From Proales similis (taxonomy: Eukaryota > Rotifera > Eurotatoria > Ploima > Proalidae), in assembly GCA_019059635.1 (NCBI GenBank), contig JAGVRJ010000007.1:682001-746000 (forward strand): a stretch of DNA of 64,000 nt. The letters run 5' to 3'. The translations under genes and the position numbers were made by a program. This document shows, piece by piece, positions 11,314 to 23,095 of the stretch. The notes beneath the pieces are model-generated. The model was not told where the DNA came from. It saw nothing but the letters and a program-made list of their open reading frames with translations, and did not search any database. The stretch's first letter is position 1. Every line of letters begins with the position of its first letter.

Positions 11314-12011
11314 ATGGGAGGCAAAAATAGCAAGACGAGCTCAATCGATCTCTCAAGCAATCTAGTCGAAGAGCTGAGCAAGGAGACCGGCTTCAGCGAG
11401 CGACAAGTGCTGCAGATACACCAGGCATTCTACGTAGGTCGCATTTACATGCACGAAACAAATGAGAGATGGCTCGACGTTTGCACATCGTCATAGAGGG
11501 ACTGTCCAGATGGAAAGCTCGAACGCAAGCGATTCGTAAAATTGTTTTACGAGTCGAATCCGGAAGGAAAGAGCACCAAGTTCGGCGAGCTCTGCTTCAT
11601 GGCCTACGATCGTGACCAGTCGGGCAGCATTGAATTCGACGAGTACATCCACGCGATGGGCATCATCACCAACGGCGAACTGCAGGACAAGCTTAAGCTG
11701 GCCTTTGCAATCTACGACCGAGACAAGGACGGGTCGATAAGTGCCCTTGAGCTCGAGCAGATTCTAAAGGTAACCGAGTTGTCTCATCCTGCCAGAACAG
11801 ACACTAGGTTTAACCGCCATCTCCCAAGGCGCTTGTCGAGATGAAGGGCGAGAAGGCGAGCAAGAAAAAAACCGATCGAATGGTCGAAGAGCTCATGCAA
11901 AAGTTCGACCACGACGGAAACGGTCTCGTCAGCTATTCTGAGTTTATCAGCTCGTGTATGAAAGACCCGTCGATTTGCGATGCGGTAGCCCAGCCGTTCC
12001 AATCAATCTGA
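11314..12011 (+). CDS. Neuronal calcium sensor-family protein, copy B
   Basis: Exons 11314-11433, 11497-11769 and 11829-12011, all phase 0, give 191 residues. The start was chosen at MGGKNSK, which supplies Gly2 for myristoylation and matches copy A; an in-frame ATG seven codons upstream would lose it. EF1 is degenerate (DCPDGKL). EF2 (about 78-89, DRDQSGSIEFDE), EF3 (114-125, DRDKDGSISALE) and EF4 (158-169, DHDGNGLVSYSE) all have canonical loops, so this copy keeps one more intact EF-hand than copy A. The central exon has the same length (273 nt) as in copy A, and the phases are identical, indicating tandem duplication. The N- and C-terminal tails differ between copies, which may give different membrane or partner specificity. 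Confidence 0.88.
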
Positions 12012-12395
12012 GATAATCGCCGACTTGGCTCAAAATTCTATTCCGAAAATCAACTGCTCTCGCTTTTTACTCACAGAGCAAATGCGGCACTTTTGGCCGG
12101 CTCGTTTTTTCTCGATGCTTTTGCTAATGTTCATCAGCTCTAGCTTGAATAAACCAATAGGTTCATGTGAGTTGAGAAAAATGTTACGTTTGCTTCAGGA
12201 GATTGGGCAACAGTAAATATTTATTTGAATTTTTTGTTCGTTGGCACTTCAATAACAGTTTGGAATAGTCTCAAAAGAAAAACAACCAAACAGAGGATTA
12301 AAACGATTTTGGCGTTTCAAAATAAAAGAAAAGAATAAACAACGACATAGAGTAACAACGACTCGCTTGGCATTCGTTAAATAAGAATCGAAGCA
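12012..12395. other. Intergenic region between convergent genes
   Basis: Lies between the 3' ends of calcium-sensor copy B (+) and TPST (-). A TTTATT near 12218 is an AATAAA on the minus strand suited to TPST. Nothing else was recognised. Confidence 0.7.
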
Positions 12396-13544
12396 CTAGA
12401 CGGTTTCGCTGTCGGCGTGAATGGAAAACTTGCGCGCCAGCTGCTTCCAATAGTCGCGATTGGTCTGAACGTGATAGGTGTTCTCTTTTATGCGAGGATC
12501 CGGATCGCCGTAGTTGGGCGGATTGGCGTTCGGGTCGTAGCCAAGCTTGCGCAACATGGGCGCTATCGAGTCCATTTGCGCGATCACGTCGTCGGGAATT
12601 TTGCCCACCCACGAAGTCAACGCTTCCAAATTGACCGGCTTGATGACCTGATCGGAGGAGCGTTCGACCTTGGAGAGGGAGATCTCGTTGCCGATGTATT
12701 TCTCGTGATGAATGACCGCGTCGTCCCACGGAATGTTGAGGAATTTCAGAATGTGCCGCATCGTGGTCTCTGGATGAAGCACCAACTGCTCGTAGTAGAT
12801 GGGCAAGCAGTTCTCTGGTCCGACCTCGATACACTCGGCGTACATGTGCTCGATAATGTTGCTCCAGCGGGCCAGACAGTCCTTGTACGAGTCAAGGTTG
12901 AAGCCGGTTATGGTCACTTTGCGACTAATGATTGAGTGAACTGTTGCTCGGCCGTCTCTGATCATCAGGATGTACTTAGAGTTGGGAAATATTTGCTTCA
13001 TGTAGGTGGAGTAGCGCAGCACGAGCGGATCTTTGTTGCACAAATGCTTGGCCGCCTTGCCGTGTCTGGTGATCACTTCAAGAATGAATGAGCCGATGGC
13101 CGAGTCGATGATCTCGTCGCTGATGCCGGCGTTCTTCAGTCGCTCGCTTTCTTTTTTCGACCGTTTCCACTGATTGCGCATGTAGATCACGCGTGGCACA
13201 ACCCGAGTCTCTTCGCCGCATCGAATTTCCGGATGAGCGTCCAGCATGGCTCGCATCAGAGTTGTGCCCGAGCGAGGCACGCCGCCCACAAATATGAGCG
13301 GCATGTTGCGATCAGCAGTCTGCACCTTGATACTGTCCACTTGGGACAGCGATCGCTGATCGTCACAGGCTGGCGGGGCCTGGGTGCCCTGCAGCCAGAT
13401 GAAGCCGAGCAGGCCCAGCAGAATGAATATCACCAAACGTGCGTCCAATCGCATTATCTTCCTGCGCAATAGGGGCATGAATTGCATTTGCTTATTCTGA
13501 TTCAGATTGTTGTTCAAATCGACTTGATTATTAAGTCTAATCAT
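12396..13544 (-). CDS. TPST: Tyrosylprotein sulfotransferase
   Basis: Single-exon 382-residue protein that transfers sulfate from PAPS to tyrosines of secretory and membrane proteins in the trans-Golgi. It has a short N-terminal cytosolic segment, a signal anchor at about residues 36-52, and then the lumenal catalytic domain. The PAPS-binding 5' loop [17 protein letters not shown] starts near residue 85 and is followed by the catalytic region [12 protein letters not shown] (Glu at about 111). Length and motif order match animal TPST1/2 (about 370 residues). Internal Met residues near 23 or 31 are alternative starts that would leave a shorter cytosolic tail. The gene is divergent from CDC45, with 450 bp between the start codons. 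Confidence 0.95.
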   Translation of the reverse strand: MIRLNNQVDLNNNLNQNKQMQFMPLLRRKIMRLDARLVIFILLGLLGFIWLQGTQAPPACDDQRSLSQVDSIKVQTADRNMPLIFVGGVPRSGTTLMRAMLDAHPEIRCGEETRVVPRVIYMRNQWKRSKKESERLKNAGISDEIIDSAIGSFILEVITRHGKAAKHLCNKDPLVLRYSTYMKQIFPNSKYILMIRDGRATVHSIISRKVTITGFNLDSYKDCLARWSNIIEHMYAECIEVGPENCLPIYYEQLVLHPETTMRHILKFLNIPWDDAVIHHEKYIGNEISLSKVERSSDQVIKPVNLEALTSWVGKIPDDVIAQMDSIAPMLRKLGYDPNANPPNYGDPDPRIKENTYHVQTNRDYWKQLARKFSIHADSETV

Positions 13545-13994
13545 TTAATCGCTGCTCGTCTGAATAAAAGCGATTTGAGCGATAAACTCTTGGCTAGTCT
13601 CTTAGAACTCGTTTAGTCTCTCTCTCTCCCCTCTCTAGCTGCGGCAATGGTCGATCAAGATGATGATGACGACGATCAAGTCAATCGAGCAAAAAAAGAA
13701 AAAAAACGGTGATTGATTGGCTCCTGTCTAATTTGCAATTCAGCTTGCATCGTTCAACTCATTTGAAAGCCGAAATGTGCGGTGCGCGCCGTTTAGTCTG
13801 AATGTGCGCTTTTCGCAAGTCCACTCTTCCTCTTCTTTTTCACACACACGCGCGCACACACACACACTCACTTAGAGAGAGTCAGAAACAAGCCAGGCCA
13901 CACAGCTGCGTGCACTCTTTCCTCTTCTGACAGAGTTTATCTCAATCCTTGCTTGACTACGGCGACCGATTGCAGCCACTAGAGCAAGGGCAAA
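13545..13994. promoter_or_regulatory. Divergent intergenic region of TPST and CDC45
   Basis: 450 bp separate two start codons on opposite strands, so both promoters must lie here. It holds a CA/CG-alternating tract at about 13841-13869. No clear TATA element was seen for CDC45. Confidence 0.5.
13841..13869. repeat. (CA)n/(CG)n purine-pyrimidine alternating tract
   Basis: Alternating CA and CG dinucleotides about 125 bp before the CDC45 start codon. Such tracts can adopt Z-DNA, but no role is shown. Confidence 0.75.
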
Positions 13995-16488
13995 ATGGTA
14001 TTCATCAAGGACGCCAAGAAAGAGTTCTTGGATCAAATAACCAACAAAGTGAGTCGACTTTGAAGTAAAGTTTGCGCCGGTCATTCTAATTGCGGTCGAA
14101 GCGAGTGCTCGTTTTCGTTCATATGGACGTCGATGCCGTCTGCGCCTGGAAAATACTTCAAGTAAATAAGAGGCCTGAGCTAAGTGAACACTTTTTAACT
14201 TACGCCTTGTTCAGCATTTGCTGCATTGTGAGCACATATTGTACACAGTGCTGCCAGTAAACGGCAAGCAAGCGCTCGAAGACGCTTACGGACAGCATCG
14301 ACAAGTGGTACGTTGAATTGATCAAGCTCTGGCTGCCGCTCTTTGAAATCGTCTGCTGTCTGCCGCTCTTTGAAAGGCGAATAATATAATTTTGATAAAC
14401 TGCGGCGCCACTTTGGACTTGGTAGAGGTGCTGCAGCCGCCGGACGATTGTGTATTTTACTTGATTGACAGTCTGCGGCCGTTGGAAGTTCGCAATGTAT
14501 ATAACGGAGTGCAGATAAAAATAATTGTGCTCCAGAACGAGCTCGGAGCCGAACAAAAGAACGTGCCCGAATTCGAGGACATATTCGACGAAGAGGAAGA
14601 AGAGGGCAACGAAGATGACGACGAAGGCGACGACGAGGGCGATGAAGACGAAGGACAGGCTGGAAAAGAAAAGGACGAGGACGAAGAAGCTGAAAGCAAC
14701 GCTCAATCTGGCCACAAGAGGAAAAAGCGGCGACGCTTTGAGACAAACTACTTGGAAAAGCGGCTCCAGCGACGTCAATGGGAAGAAAAGAGGTAAGCCC
14801 ATGGCCAGACCAGTTTCACAGAGGCGTCTCTTCAAGCTTGCGATCGAACAGGAGCCGAATATTGTTCGAGTATTACAAATACACGTACTACCGCTGCTCG
14901 AGCAGCTTGATCTTGTTCGACTTGGCCTGGAAGTGTGCCAAGGACAACAATGACATATTGTGGTGGGCCATCATTGGCGTCAGCGATCAGTTTCTAAACT
15001 ACAAAATTGACCGCGACTTGTACACTCGCTACGTATTGGAGCTCAACTCGCACGTGCTTCGACACAACCACCGGTAATCAGATTGAGCGGCTGCTTTGTC
15101 GAACCAGAATCTAATTGGAGCCTGCCAGACCTTCGTCCAACGTCCTCTCAAACAGCAATCAAAACCAGACGGCTCCCGGCGATGACTTGTCAATAAACTG
15201 CCTGAAAATCTCGCACATTGACGACATGAACATGGTGCTGCTGCGTCACTGGACCATACTGGACAGCATATTTCACTCGATCGACATCGCCTGCTTGTTC
15301 AAAATGTGGACAAACAAAGGAAAGAAGAAACTCAACGAGTTCTTGGCCGATCTCGGGTAGGCTATGTTGTCAGGGGCCGGCTTTGACTTTAGTTTGAACT
15401 CAACTCGTTCAACTTAGACTGCCTCTGAACGAATGCAAGCAAAAGTTCTCGTTCATGGACAGCTCGTTGAAGAACGACTTTAAAACGCTGGTCGCCTCCG
15501 AGGACATAAAACAAAAATACCGCTACGACGAGGGCGAGATATTCACGTCCACGTTCATCGCCAGCTTTGGCTACTGCAACAAGTTCAGTGCGTTCGACAT
15601 GGCGCACATAGTCTCAGCCTTGCTAGAGTCGGATGTAAGTAGTCTGTTGAAGAGCTCGGATCATAAACGCAAGATTAAGGCGGCTGCCAGGAGCCAGATA
15701 AGAGCCTCTCGGACAAATTTGTCGAGGCGTTCAACTGCCTCAATCGCGAGAATCTGAAAATCCTCGAAATGGGCATCGAACTGGCCAAGTCACACATGCA
15801 GCGCACCTTCCAGCAACTACAGAACTTTGTCGACACGAATCAAATAGTCGCTCTCGGCCCTTTTCTTCAAGTCTTCATCGAAGAGGTTCGTCATAATTGA
15901 ATGGGCTCTGAGCTCTCACCTAAAAGTCGCCTCCTTCGCTTTCTTAAACAAACTTTACTTAAAAGGGCTCGCAAGACAAAGCTCTGTTCGGTCAAGAGTC
16001 AACTTCAAAGCGTTTGGCACGCTACGCCCTCCAGTCTTATCTTGCGCTGGTCTGTTTGTTTTCGATTCTACTGTCGACTCTCGCTCATTCCTAATCGATA
16101 AATTTTAACGAGCAGACCAAAGGTAAAAAAGTTCGCAACATGCCACTTATAATCTGCGTGCCGCTCAATGACACAAACACGCTGATAACGGGCGTGCCGC
16201 CCTACAGAATGTCAAACAACACAGAAAAGTAAGTTAATTTTCTTCTCCTTATTGATGACGAAAATGGTAAGAACCGACTTGCAGTTGCTTTGGCCTGGCA
16301 TTCGACGAGGCAGCCGAAAAGACGAAATCGCGCGTGAACTTCAGCTTCTTTGACACGTCGAGTAGGCCAATCTGATCTCGTTCTAACTGACGCAATAAAC
16401 TAAATTCAAACGAACAAAACCAGCGATCGAAATAAACAACGAAGACAAGAGCAAATTTCTGGACGCCCTGGTTGCCATCATGCAGTAG
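13995..16488 (+). CDS. CDC45: CDC45 DNA replication initiation factor
   Basis: Twelve exons: 13995-14048, 14102-14161, 14215-14307, 14377-14792, 14852-15073, 15129-15356, 15418-15634, 15691-15885, 15966-16049, 16116-16228, 16285-16361, 16424-16488. Phases agree and give 607 residues (human 566). CDC45 is the DHH-family-derived core subunit of the CMG (CDC45-MCM-GINS) replicative helicase in the nucleus. Diagnostic segments are HMDVDAVCAWKILQ, ILINCGATLDLVEVLQP, DILWWAIIGVSDQF, LNSHVLRHNHR, LNEFLADLGLPL and the C-terminal KSKFLDALVAIM. Exon 4 carries the acidic, low-complexity insertion typical of the family, somewhat expanded here. AATAAA signals lie at about 16541-16580. Its 3' end faces that of MGRN1 at a distance of 173 bp. 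Confidence 0.95.
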
Positions 16489-16661
16489 AGTTGCAGCTCA
16501 TCACACTCCAATTCCTCCATCGACTATTCTCTTCTTTTCTAACAAATAAAAATTAATTAAAAAAAAAAAACAAATAAAAGAAGAGCAAAGGCGTTTATTG
16601 CATTGAACGTAAAGCTGCAGGGATCGGAACAAGACAGAGGGGACGTGAGTATTCTGATGAA

Positions 16662-18723
16662 CTAGACAGACGAGTCCTGTTGGTGTTGTTTCACTCTGAT
16701 CGGAGTGCGAGCGCTCGAAGATCCGCCAGTCGTATTTGTGACCATCAACGAATAAGTTCGAATTTGGTCTGGATTTCGATTCTGATTTGTGAGATCTCCG
16801 CTCGACGAAGATAAAAGCCTCATTTGGATGGGACGCTTCGTTTGAATTTTCTCGTTCTGTTGATTCTTATCCGCTACCACAAGCGTCTTGGACCGCTTGC
16901 GACTGCTCGGCTTGGCTTTACTGAACGGCGCCGGCGGATTGAAAGCTTCGATTATGTTTACTGACTCGTAAAATGGCAAGTTTGTCGTTGAGACTTGATC
17001 GTCATTTGCTGTTTGAACGTTGCTTTTGGACGGACCTGCACAAACCCGACCCGAGCTCGTATGAATCGCGTCTTTGTCTGCTTTTGAGTTTACTTCGTTC
17101 TCGAGCCGAATCTTGGGCAGGCTTTTGTCCGATTCAGACTTCCTCTTGAACAGCTTGAGTTGAACGAGAGCGAAAAAGGCCGCTCTGCAAATGGGACAGT
17201 TGCTCGACTGAACTCTCAGGTTGATTGCGCATTCGCGGCAAATGCAAAGATGCCTGCAAGGCAGAATGAGTGTGTCACGAGGCTCGCACATGCAAATCAC
17301 ACACTCAGAGCCCTTGAGCTCGTGGTCCGAGTCTGTACGGCTTGGCGTTTGAAAGGAGAGCGCCGACTGCGAACTGCTCGTCGACGAACTGGTCAAGACA
17401 GTTTCAGTCGAGTCCACACTTTCTAATACAACCGACTTGGAGCGTGCTTCGATCGGGCCAGACTCGGTCCCTTTGAGTCGATTCGATGCACCCTCTTCGC
17501 TTGTCGACGGAGTTGAGGCCTTTTTCTCAATGCCGTAAATGTCCTGCAGTGAATAGAGCACTCCGTCGATCAGCTGCTTTTGTTTGAGCGCCTTGAGCTG
17601 ATACGAATGGCTCATGTGACTGAGACAGCCGACACTGAAGCTTTTGCTGGCGATCGGCTCTGAACCCCTCGCGACTGGCATCGAGCCCATGCTGGTCGAC
17701 ATTTGCTCAATCTCGCTTCTACAAGGCTGACTGTTGGCGATCGTTCGCTCGATGTAGGCCAACGTAACGTGCACGTGGCCGAGCTCTTGATCCACTGGCT
17801 GGCATTCAATGACAATCGGATAGTAGTTGGCCGACAAGTCAAACGACCACTAGCGACAGAAACTAAAGAGCCGAATGGGATTAAAATGGAGCAAAATTCC
17901 ATTTACAGCCGAGGCGTCAAAGTCGGACGGGTCGATGTGGTAGTTGGGCTGATTGAAGAGAATGTTGGTCCCACGCGGATAGGTCACCGAGTCGTCTTTG
18001 AGGCAAATGCAGGCCGGCTCGGTGTCAGTGTCGATTCGTTGTACTTTGGCGCAGTTGCACGAGTAGCAGAGCTGGTCTCCTTTTTCGTCTTCGGCACTTT
18101 TGTACTTTTCGGTGGCGAAGCAGTGTATGCGGATGCGAACGTCGCAGTCAGAGTCGAAGTTGAATTGAACGTTAAACTTGTACTGGCTGGACGCATTCGA
18201 CTCCGGCGACACACAGCGCACCAAACGTAAAGTGTCTTTTCTTATGTTCACCAGACTTTGCAGGTACGTGCTTGGCACGTACGGCGAGCACTCTTCGTAC
18301 GGGAACTAGTGGTAAACGAAATGTTAACTCTAACGTTTTCGGCTGTCTGCCAAGGACAAGCTCTCTTACATGAGTTGCTTTTTGCGACAGGATGAACGCC
18401 AGATCAAGCTGGTCGCCAAACATGAACGTTCGACTGCGTTCGCCGAGATTTTTAAAGTTTTGTCCGGCCAGATACATGTTCGAGGCAAATTTGAGGTTGT
18501 GGAACTGGCGCAGGTGCTTTCCTTTGCCTTTGAGCTGACGGTCGTTACCGACCAGTTGGCTGATCAGATGGGAGCGTGAATTGGCTCGAGAGCGCATGGA
18601 TTCAGAGCCTCTCTCTTCAGCCACAGACTGAGCTGGTGCTGTTGCTGGCCGGTTATTGAGATCGGCCGAGTCAGCATCAGATCTTCCCCACCAAACAGGT
18701 CGCCTGCTCAGTGTCTGGCCCAT
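16662..18723 (-). CDS. MGRN1: Mahogunin RING finger E3 ligase (MGRN1/RNF157 family)
   Basis: Three minus-strand exons, 18723-18370, 18305-17907 and 17849-16662, all phase 0, give 646 residues. Residue 2 is Gly (MGQTLSRR), compatible with N-myristoylation as in the mammalian proteins. Exon 1 carries FMFGDQLDLAFI, corresponding to the family's YLFGENMDLNFLG. Exon 2 starts FPYEECSP and includes LVNIRKDTLRLVR. Exon 3 has KALKQKQLIDGVLYSLQDIYGIE and the RING at about 434-473 (CVICMCEP, LILPCRHLCICREC, CPICRAAF). MGRN1 ubiquitinates endosomal-sorting and receptor targets such as TSG101. The C-terminal about 170 residues are Ser/Lys-rich and not conserved. A minus-strand AATAAA is present near 16590. 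Confidence 0.92.
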
Positions 18724-19127
18724 GTTCCGGCGCTCTTTCCCGCTTTCTCACGGTCCTCGACTCTTCTTTGGGCCAGTCTCTACCTTTCGCCTTAAAAAGC
18801 CTTTCTCGCTCGCTCGCTCACTCACCCACTCTAGTCCTCTTTATTTCTAGCCGAGTGCCAATATCGCCTAGTTAGAAATTTATGCGCATAGCTTGACCCC
18901 ATTTAGCCTATACACTCGTCTAGCTAAGGTGCTTGTTGTCGCATGCAAATGTTGGTCCAGGCAAATTGTCCGAATTGTAGAAATTGCTTTGCGTTGCGAA
19001 GGTGTTCTAGCACAAAGCGAACGAAAATTGAAAATGTGAAATAGGAAAAGCTTGCCAATTTAGAGAGAATCTAAACACGAAAAGCATTCAAGTCGTGAGC
19101 TGTTTATTCTTTATTCATAGATTAGCT
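18724..19127. promoter_or_regulatory. Short intergenic region upstream of MGRN1
   Basis: 404 bp between the MGRN1 start and the KARS stop, both on the minus strand. TTTATT motifs at 19100-19118 (AATAAA on minus) probably end KARS, so the MGRN1 promoter is confined to the remaining about 350 bp. No TATA box was obvious. Confidence 0.5.
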
Positions 19128-21185
19128 TCAATTGGCCTTGGGCTGGTCAGATTTCTCCTCTTCGTCCTTGTTTGGCTTCATAGCGGGGAAAAGTAGAACT
19201 TCTTTGATGTTGTTCGAATCGGTCAAGAACATGGTGAGTCGATCAATGCCAATGCCCCAGCCGCCAGTCGGAGGCAGACCGTACTCGAGCGCAGTGCAAA
19301 AGTTCTCGTCAACTGGCTGAGCTTCGTCATCGCCGGCCGCCTTGTCCTTGGCCTGGTCTTCGAATCTCTCGCGCTGAACAATCGGGTCGTTCAATTCAGT
19401 GTATGAGTTGCACAACTCTCGATAGCCGCAGAAGAGCTCAAATCGTTCGGTGAGGCCTGGCAGAGAGCGATGATACTTGGCCAGTGGACTCATGATTTGA
19501 GGATGATCGCAGATGAACGTGGGATTGAGACATTTCGACTCGAGAAAGTGGCCGACCAGCTTGTCGAGTAGACGAGCAGTGGTTCGAGGCGCGCCACATT
19601 CGACGTCAAATTTGCGACACAAGTCATCAAAGAACTTGCGCGCCTCCTCGGTGTGGTAGGTGTCGGGCGAAGGCAGCTTCACGCCGCACTCTTTTTCCAA
19701 ATCGCTGATCATCGAAATGCGTTTGAACGGCGGCGTGAAGTCAATCTCCCAGACCTTGTCCGGATGCTCGGGCCCTTCCGGATGGAACTTGATCTTGTGA
19801 GTGCCAAACAGGCTCTTGACCATGCCGGACAGCAGCTTCTCTGTGATGTCCATCAAATCGTTGTAGTCAGCGTAGGCCATGTAGAACTCGCACATAGTGA
19901 ACTCCGGATTGTGTGTGAGATCGATGCCTTCGTTTCTAAAGTTGCGTCCGATTTCGTAGACCCGGTCGATGCCGCCGACCACGAGCTGCTTGAGGTAGAG
20001 CTCGGGCGCAATGCGCATGAACAAGTTCATGTCCAAATCGTTGTGGTAGGTGACAAACGGTTTGGCAGTGGCGCCGCCCGGAATCATGTTCATGAGCGGC
20101 GTCTCCACCTCCAAGAAGCCGAGTTCGTCGAGGAAATTCCTAATGTACTTGATTATACGAGTTTTGGTCACAAATTTGCTCTTAACCCAGTCGTTCATCA
20201 TCAAGTCCAGATAACGCTGTCGGAATCGCGTCTCTTTGTCCTTGAGGCCGAAATGCAAGTGCGGCATTTGATGCAGACAAGGCGTCAAGATTATAATCTC
20301 GGTCGGTCGAATACTCAGCTCGCCAGTTTTGGTTCGACACGGCTGGCCTCGAACGCCGATTATATCGCCCAGTCTCACGCGGTCAACCGTCTCCAAGAAC
20401 TGATCTTCGTTCACGTAAAACCTTTGCCAATGCAGGTCAAATCTGGCTGAGGCTCGTGCTGCGAAGGACCTTACTTGGCAGTGGCCATCACTTGAACCTT
20501 CTGCGAGTCGCTTCGTAGATCGAAAAAGCGCAGCTTCTGACCCATCGCACGTCTTGAGTATACTCGACCTGAACGAGACAAGGCAGTGTTCAGCTCGGTT
20601 CAGTTTCGGCACGGGCACGAACGAGCAATCTAACCTGCGATTGAAACGTTGTCGTCGCAAACCTCTTCAGGCTTAAGGTACGAGTACTTTTCACTGTACT
20701 CGCTCATCGAAATGCTCACATGGAATTTATGCGGATAGACATTCGAAGCGCCCAGAGTGCTCTTCAAATGCGTAATCTGACTGATTCTCAACTTGCGGTA
20801 CTCCTGCCGTTCAGTTTGAGTTTAGAAATAGATTGCATTCAGTCTGGCTGGCTCTTTACGTTGGGATCGATGTTCTCTTCCTGATCGGCCTCGTTGGGCT
20901 TCGGGGCGTTTGTGGTCGCAGGCGCATTCTTCGCGGCCTGTTCAAGCTTTTCCTGTTTTTCTTTTTCTTTCTTTTCTTGCTTAAGTCGCCTCTTAAGCTC
21001 GCTTTAGACAAATTGGTCGCAATTAGACTTTGGATGACGCAAGTGCTCGACTGTGACTTTATTTACGCCGGAATTTTCATGAGCGGATTGACACGATCGA
21101 TCGAAGCTAACGATCGGCGTAGGATCATGTTTGGTGACGGCGTCACGAGTCTAAACGCGGATTTCAACAGCCACGATGCGTTCAT
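19128..21185 (-). CDS. KARS1: Lysyl-tRNA synthetase with mitochondrial presequence
   Basis: Five minus-strand exons: 21185-21067, 21001-20860, 20803-20635, 20568-20475 and 20442-19128. Phases 2, 0, 1, 2 agree and give 612 residues. Class II lysyl-tRNA synthetase (Lys + ATP + tRNA-Lys to Lys-tRNA). The [11 protein letters not shown] extension and the OB-fold anticodon-binding domain ([32 protein letters not shown]) precede the catalytic core: [56 protein letters not shown] and the motif 3 stretch [15 protein letters not shown]. Exon 1 encodes 39 residues rich in Arg, Ser and hydrophobics without acids until Asp30 ([17 protein letters not shown]), as expected for a mitochondrial presequence. 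It splices immediately before the ELKRRL block, as I recall for human mitochondrial KARS1. Met36 in the same exon could start a cytosolic form. Confidence 0.93.
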
Positions 21186-23087
21186 GGCTGTTGCTTGCTA
21201 AAAAAGTGCTAGCAACGCGCTGATCAATCTATGCAATCTGGCAAACACGCAGCATGAATAATTGGCAAGCGTTTGAAATAAAGTCACAGCGTTGAGATCG
21301 AGAACGAGGCAGAGAGAAAAGGAGAAGTTTTTAAGAGATCGAGCGGTTCACACCCGACCAACGTATCCCACTCTATTTACTTTTTGCTTATGCTTTCGCC
21401 TGATTCGGTTGCCATCGCTGGTTTCAACTGGATTTCTTCAACAGTTCAAATTTGGTTTCAATTTCTTGCCTTTTTTTCAACGAGCAGGAATAAGTGATGA
21501 ATTTTAAAGACCACGTCGTGCAAGCGATCGACTATTCGTGTGAATTCAAAGCTTACGTAAAGCAACAATGCAGAATAATCGAGACCATTTCAAATAGGAG
21601 TAAAAAAAAAAAGGGAGACAGAGAGCAAGCGGCGGAGGGGTGAGCAGAGTGGGGTAAGAGGAGACTTGGGAAGACAGGCGAGAGAGGCGGCCACTCTTAA
21701 TTGAAGCTGTTTCTAAACACGATGTGAGCGCGGGCGCATTAGAAACTGGCTGCCGCGATGAACCAAGTCGAACGCATTCAATGTGAACAAGGGCCGCGCC
21801 GAAGGGCGTCAAGGTTGGTCCGCTTTGTTTGCTCTACGTGGTGCGTGATCGTAGAGTGGCTAGACGACGGCGACGAGACGATAGATGACCTGCATTGAAC
21901 ACGAATGCCGCCTCGATTGTCGACATCGTTCAAGCCGGCGCCGCGCCACCGCCTCGATGGACGCCGCCCCGTGGGAACAAGAAACACGGCCCAACTTGAC
22001 CTAGATACCAAGCGGCCACACCTAATCATGTTGAATGTGCGTCTCACGTTTCGGTCGGCAAACATTGCCGTGTCTATCACTTAACCCCAATTCAGCGTTG
22101 TGGTCGTCGCCGCCGCCGCCGTCGTCGTCGTCGTCCTATTTTGATAATCTAATTTTAGGCATGCAGGCGGGTCAGCTTTGGCCGCGACGGCCACAGCCGT
22201 CCGCTCGTCCTCAACTGCAAGCGTGAGCGTTTTTAAAGCAACTGCTTCGATCGGTCATTCTACATCGACCAGCGCTCGTTTCATTCTTCTTCTAATTTCA
22301 TCTGCTCGCCCTTTTTCGCACTTTTCTTCGTTTCTCTGCTTTCGGCCTGTGCACTTGCGTCGGCTTCGCTGCCTTCAATCGTTTTGCGCGCTTCTACTTC
22401 TTAAACTTTGCTTTCTCTCACACTCCGCCTTTTCTCTATTTAAATCTCTCGACTGCTTCAACTTCGTACCCAAATAATTTCAAACAAAAATCACGCCTCC
22501 AATGCATGACACGACGAATCTGTTTCATAACTCAGGTTTTTATGAGTTGTGAACTTAATGAAACCACGAGTCGAACAAATGATTCTCCAAGCCGGTTAGA
22601 AGCGGTCGAAGCGTTTTAATTTTTTTTTTAAGAAGAAGACCAGCTCGCCTATTTATTATAAAGAGTCGATGCATTTAGCTGTCTCTCCGAATTCGATATT
22701 AAACGGTTCGCGTGTCAGTAATTCGATTACCTGTGCTGCGCGCGCATTCGCATGCGCTCATCGACGCCGTTCACGCCGATATCACTCATCTATGCCGCAG
22801 CAGAACTGGCATGGCGGTGAAGTGAATTTTTAATCAGCGGGCGTCTGGCATGCAAACGCGATCCATAATCGACTTTTGAGTTTACCGTTTGCACGTCAGC
22901 CACATTATTTTCACATTTTCAAGTTTCTATTCCACTATTTCCCATTTCGTGTTTATCCACGCCTTTGGCACATTTCTCAGGCGTGTTCTGCGACTATCAA
23001 AGTTCAGCGGAGCCTAGGAAACATGTGACGAACACGAAGCAATCAGACCACTTTTCTAATCGATAAATGCCTATCAGTGGCATTGGG

Positions 23088-23095
23088 TATAAAAA
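23088..23095 (+). promoter_or_regulatory. TATA box candidate for the KLF gene
   Basis: TATAAAAA inside GGGTATAAAAAGTGGCG, a consensus TATA box on the plus strand. It lies about 950 bp before the KLF start codon, so using it would require a long leader or a 5'-UTR intron. Confidence 0.45.

Noticed and set aside
14195-14835. Two long minus-strand frames opposite CDC45
   Set aside because: Antisense shadows of the acidic CDC45 exon 4.
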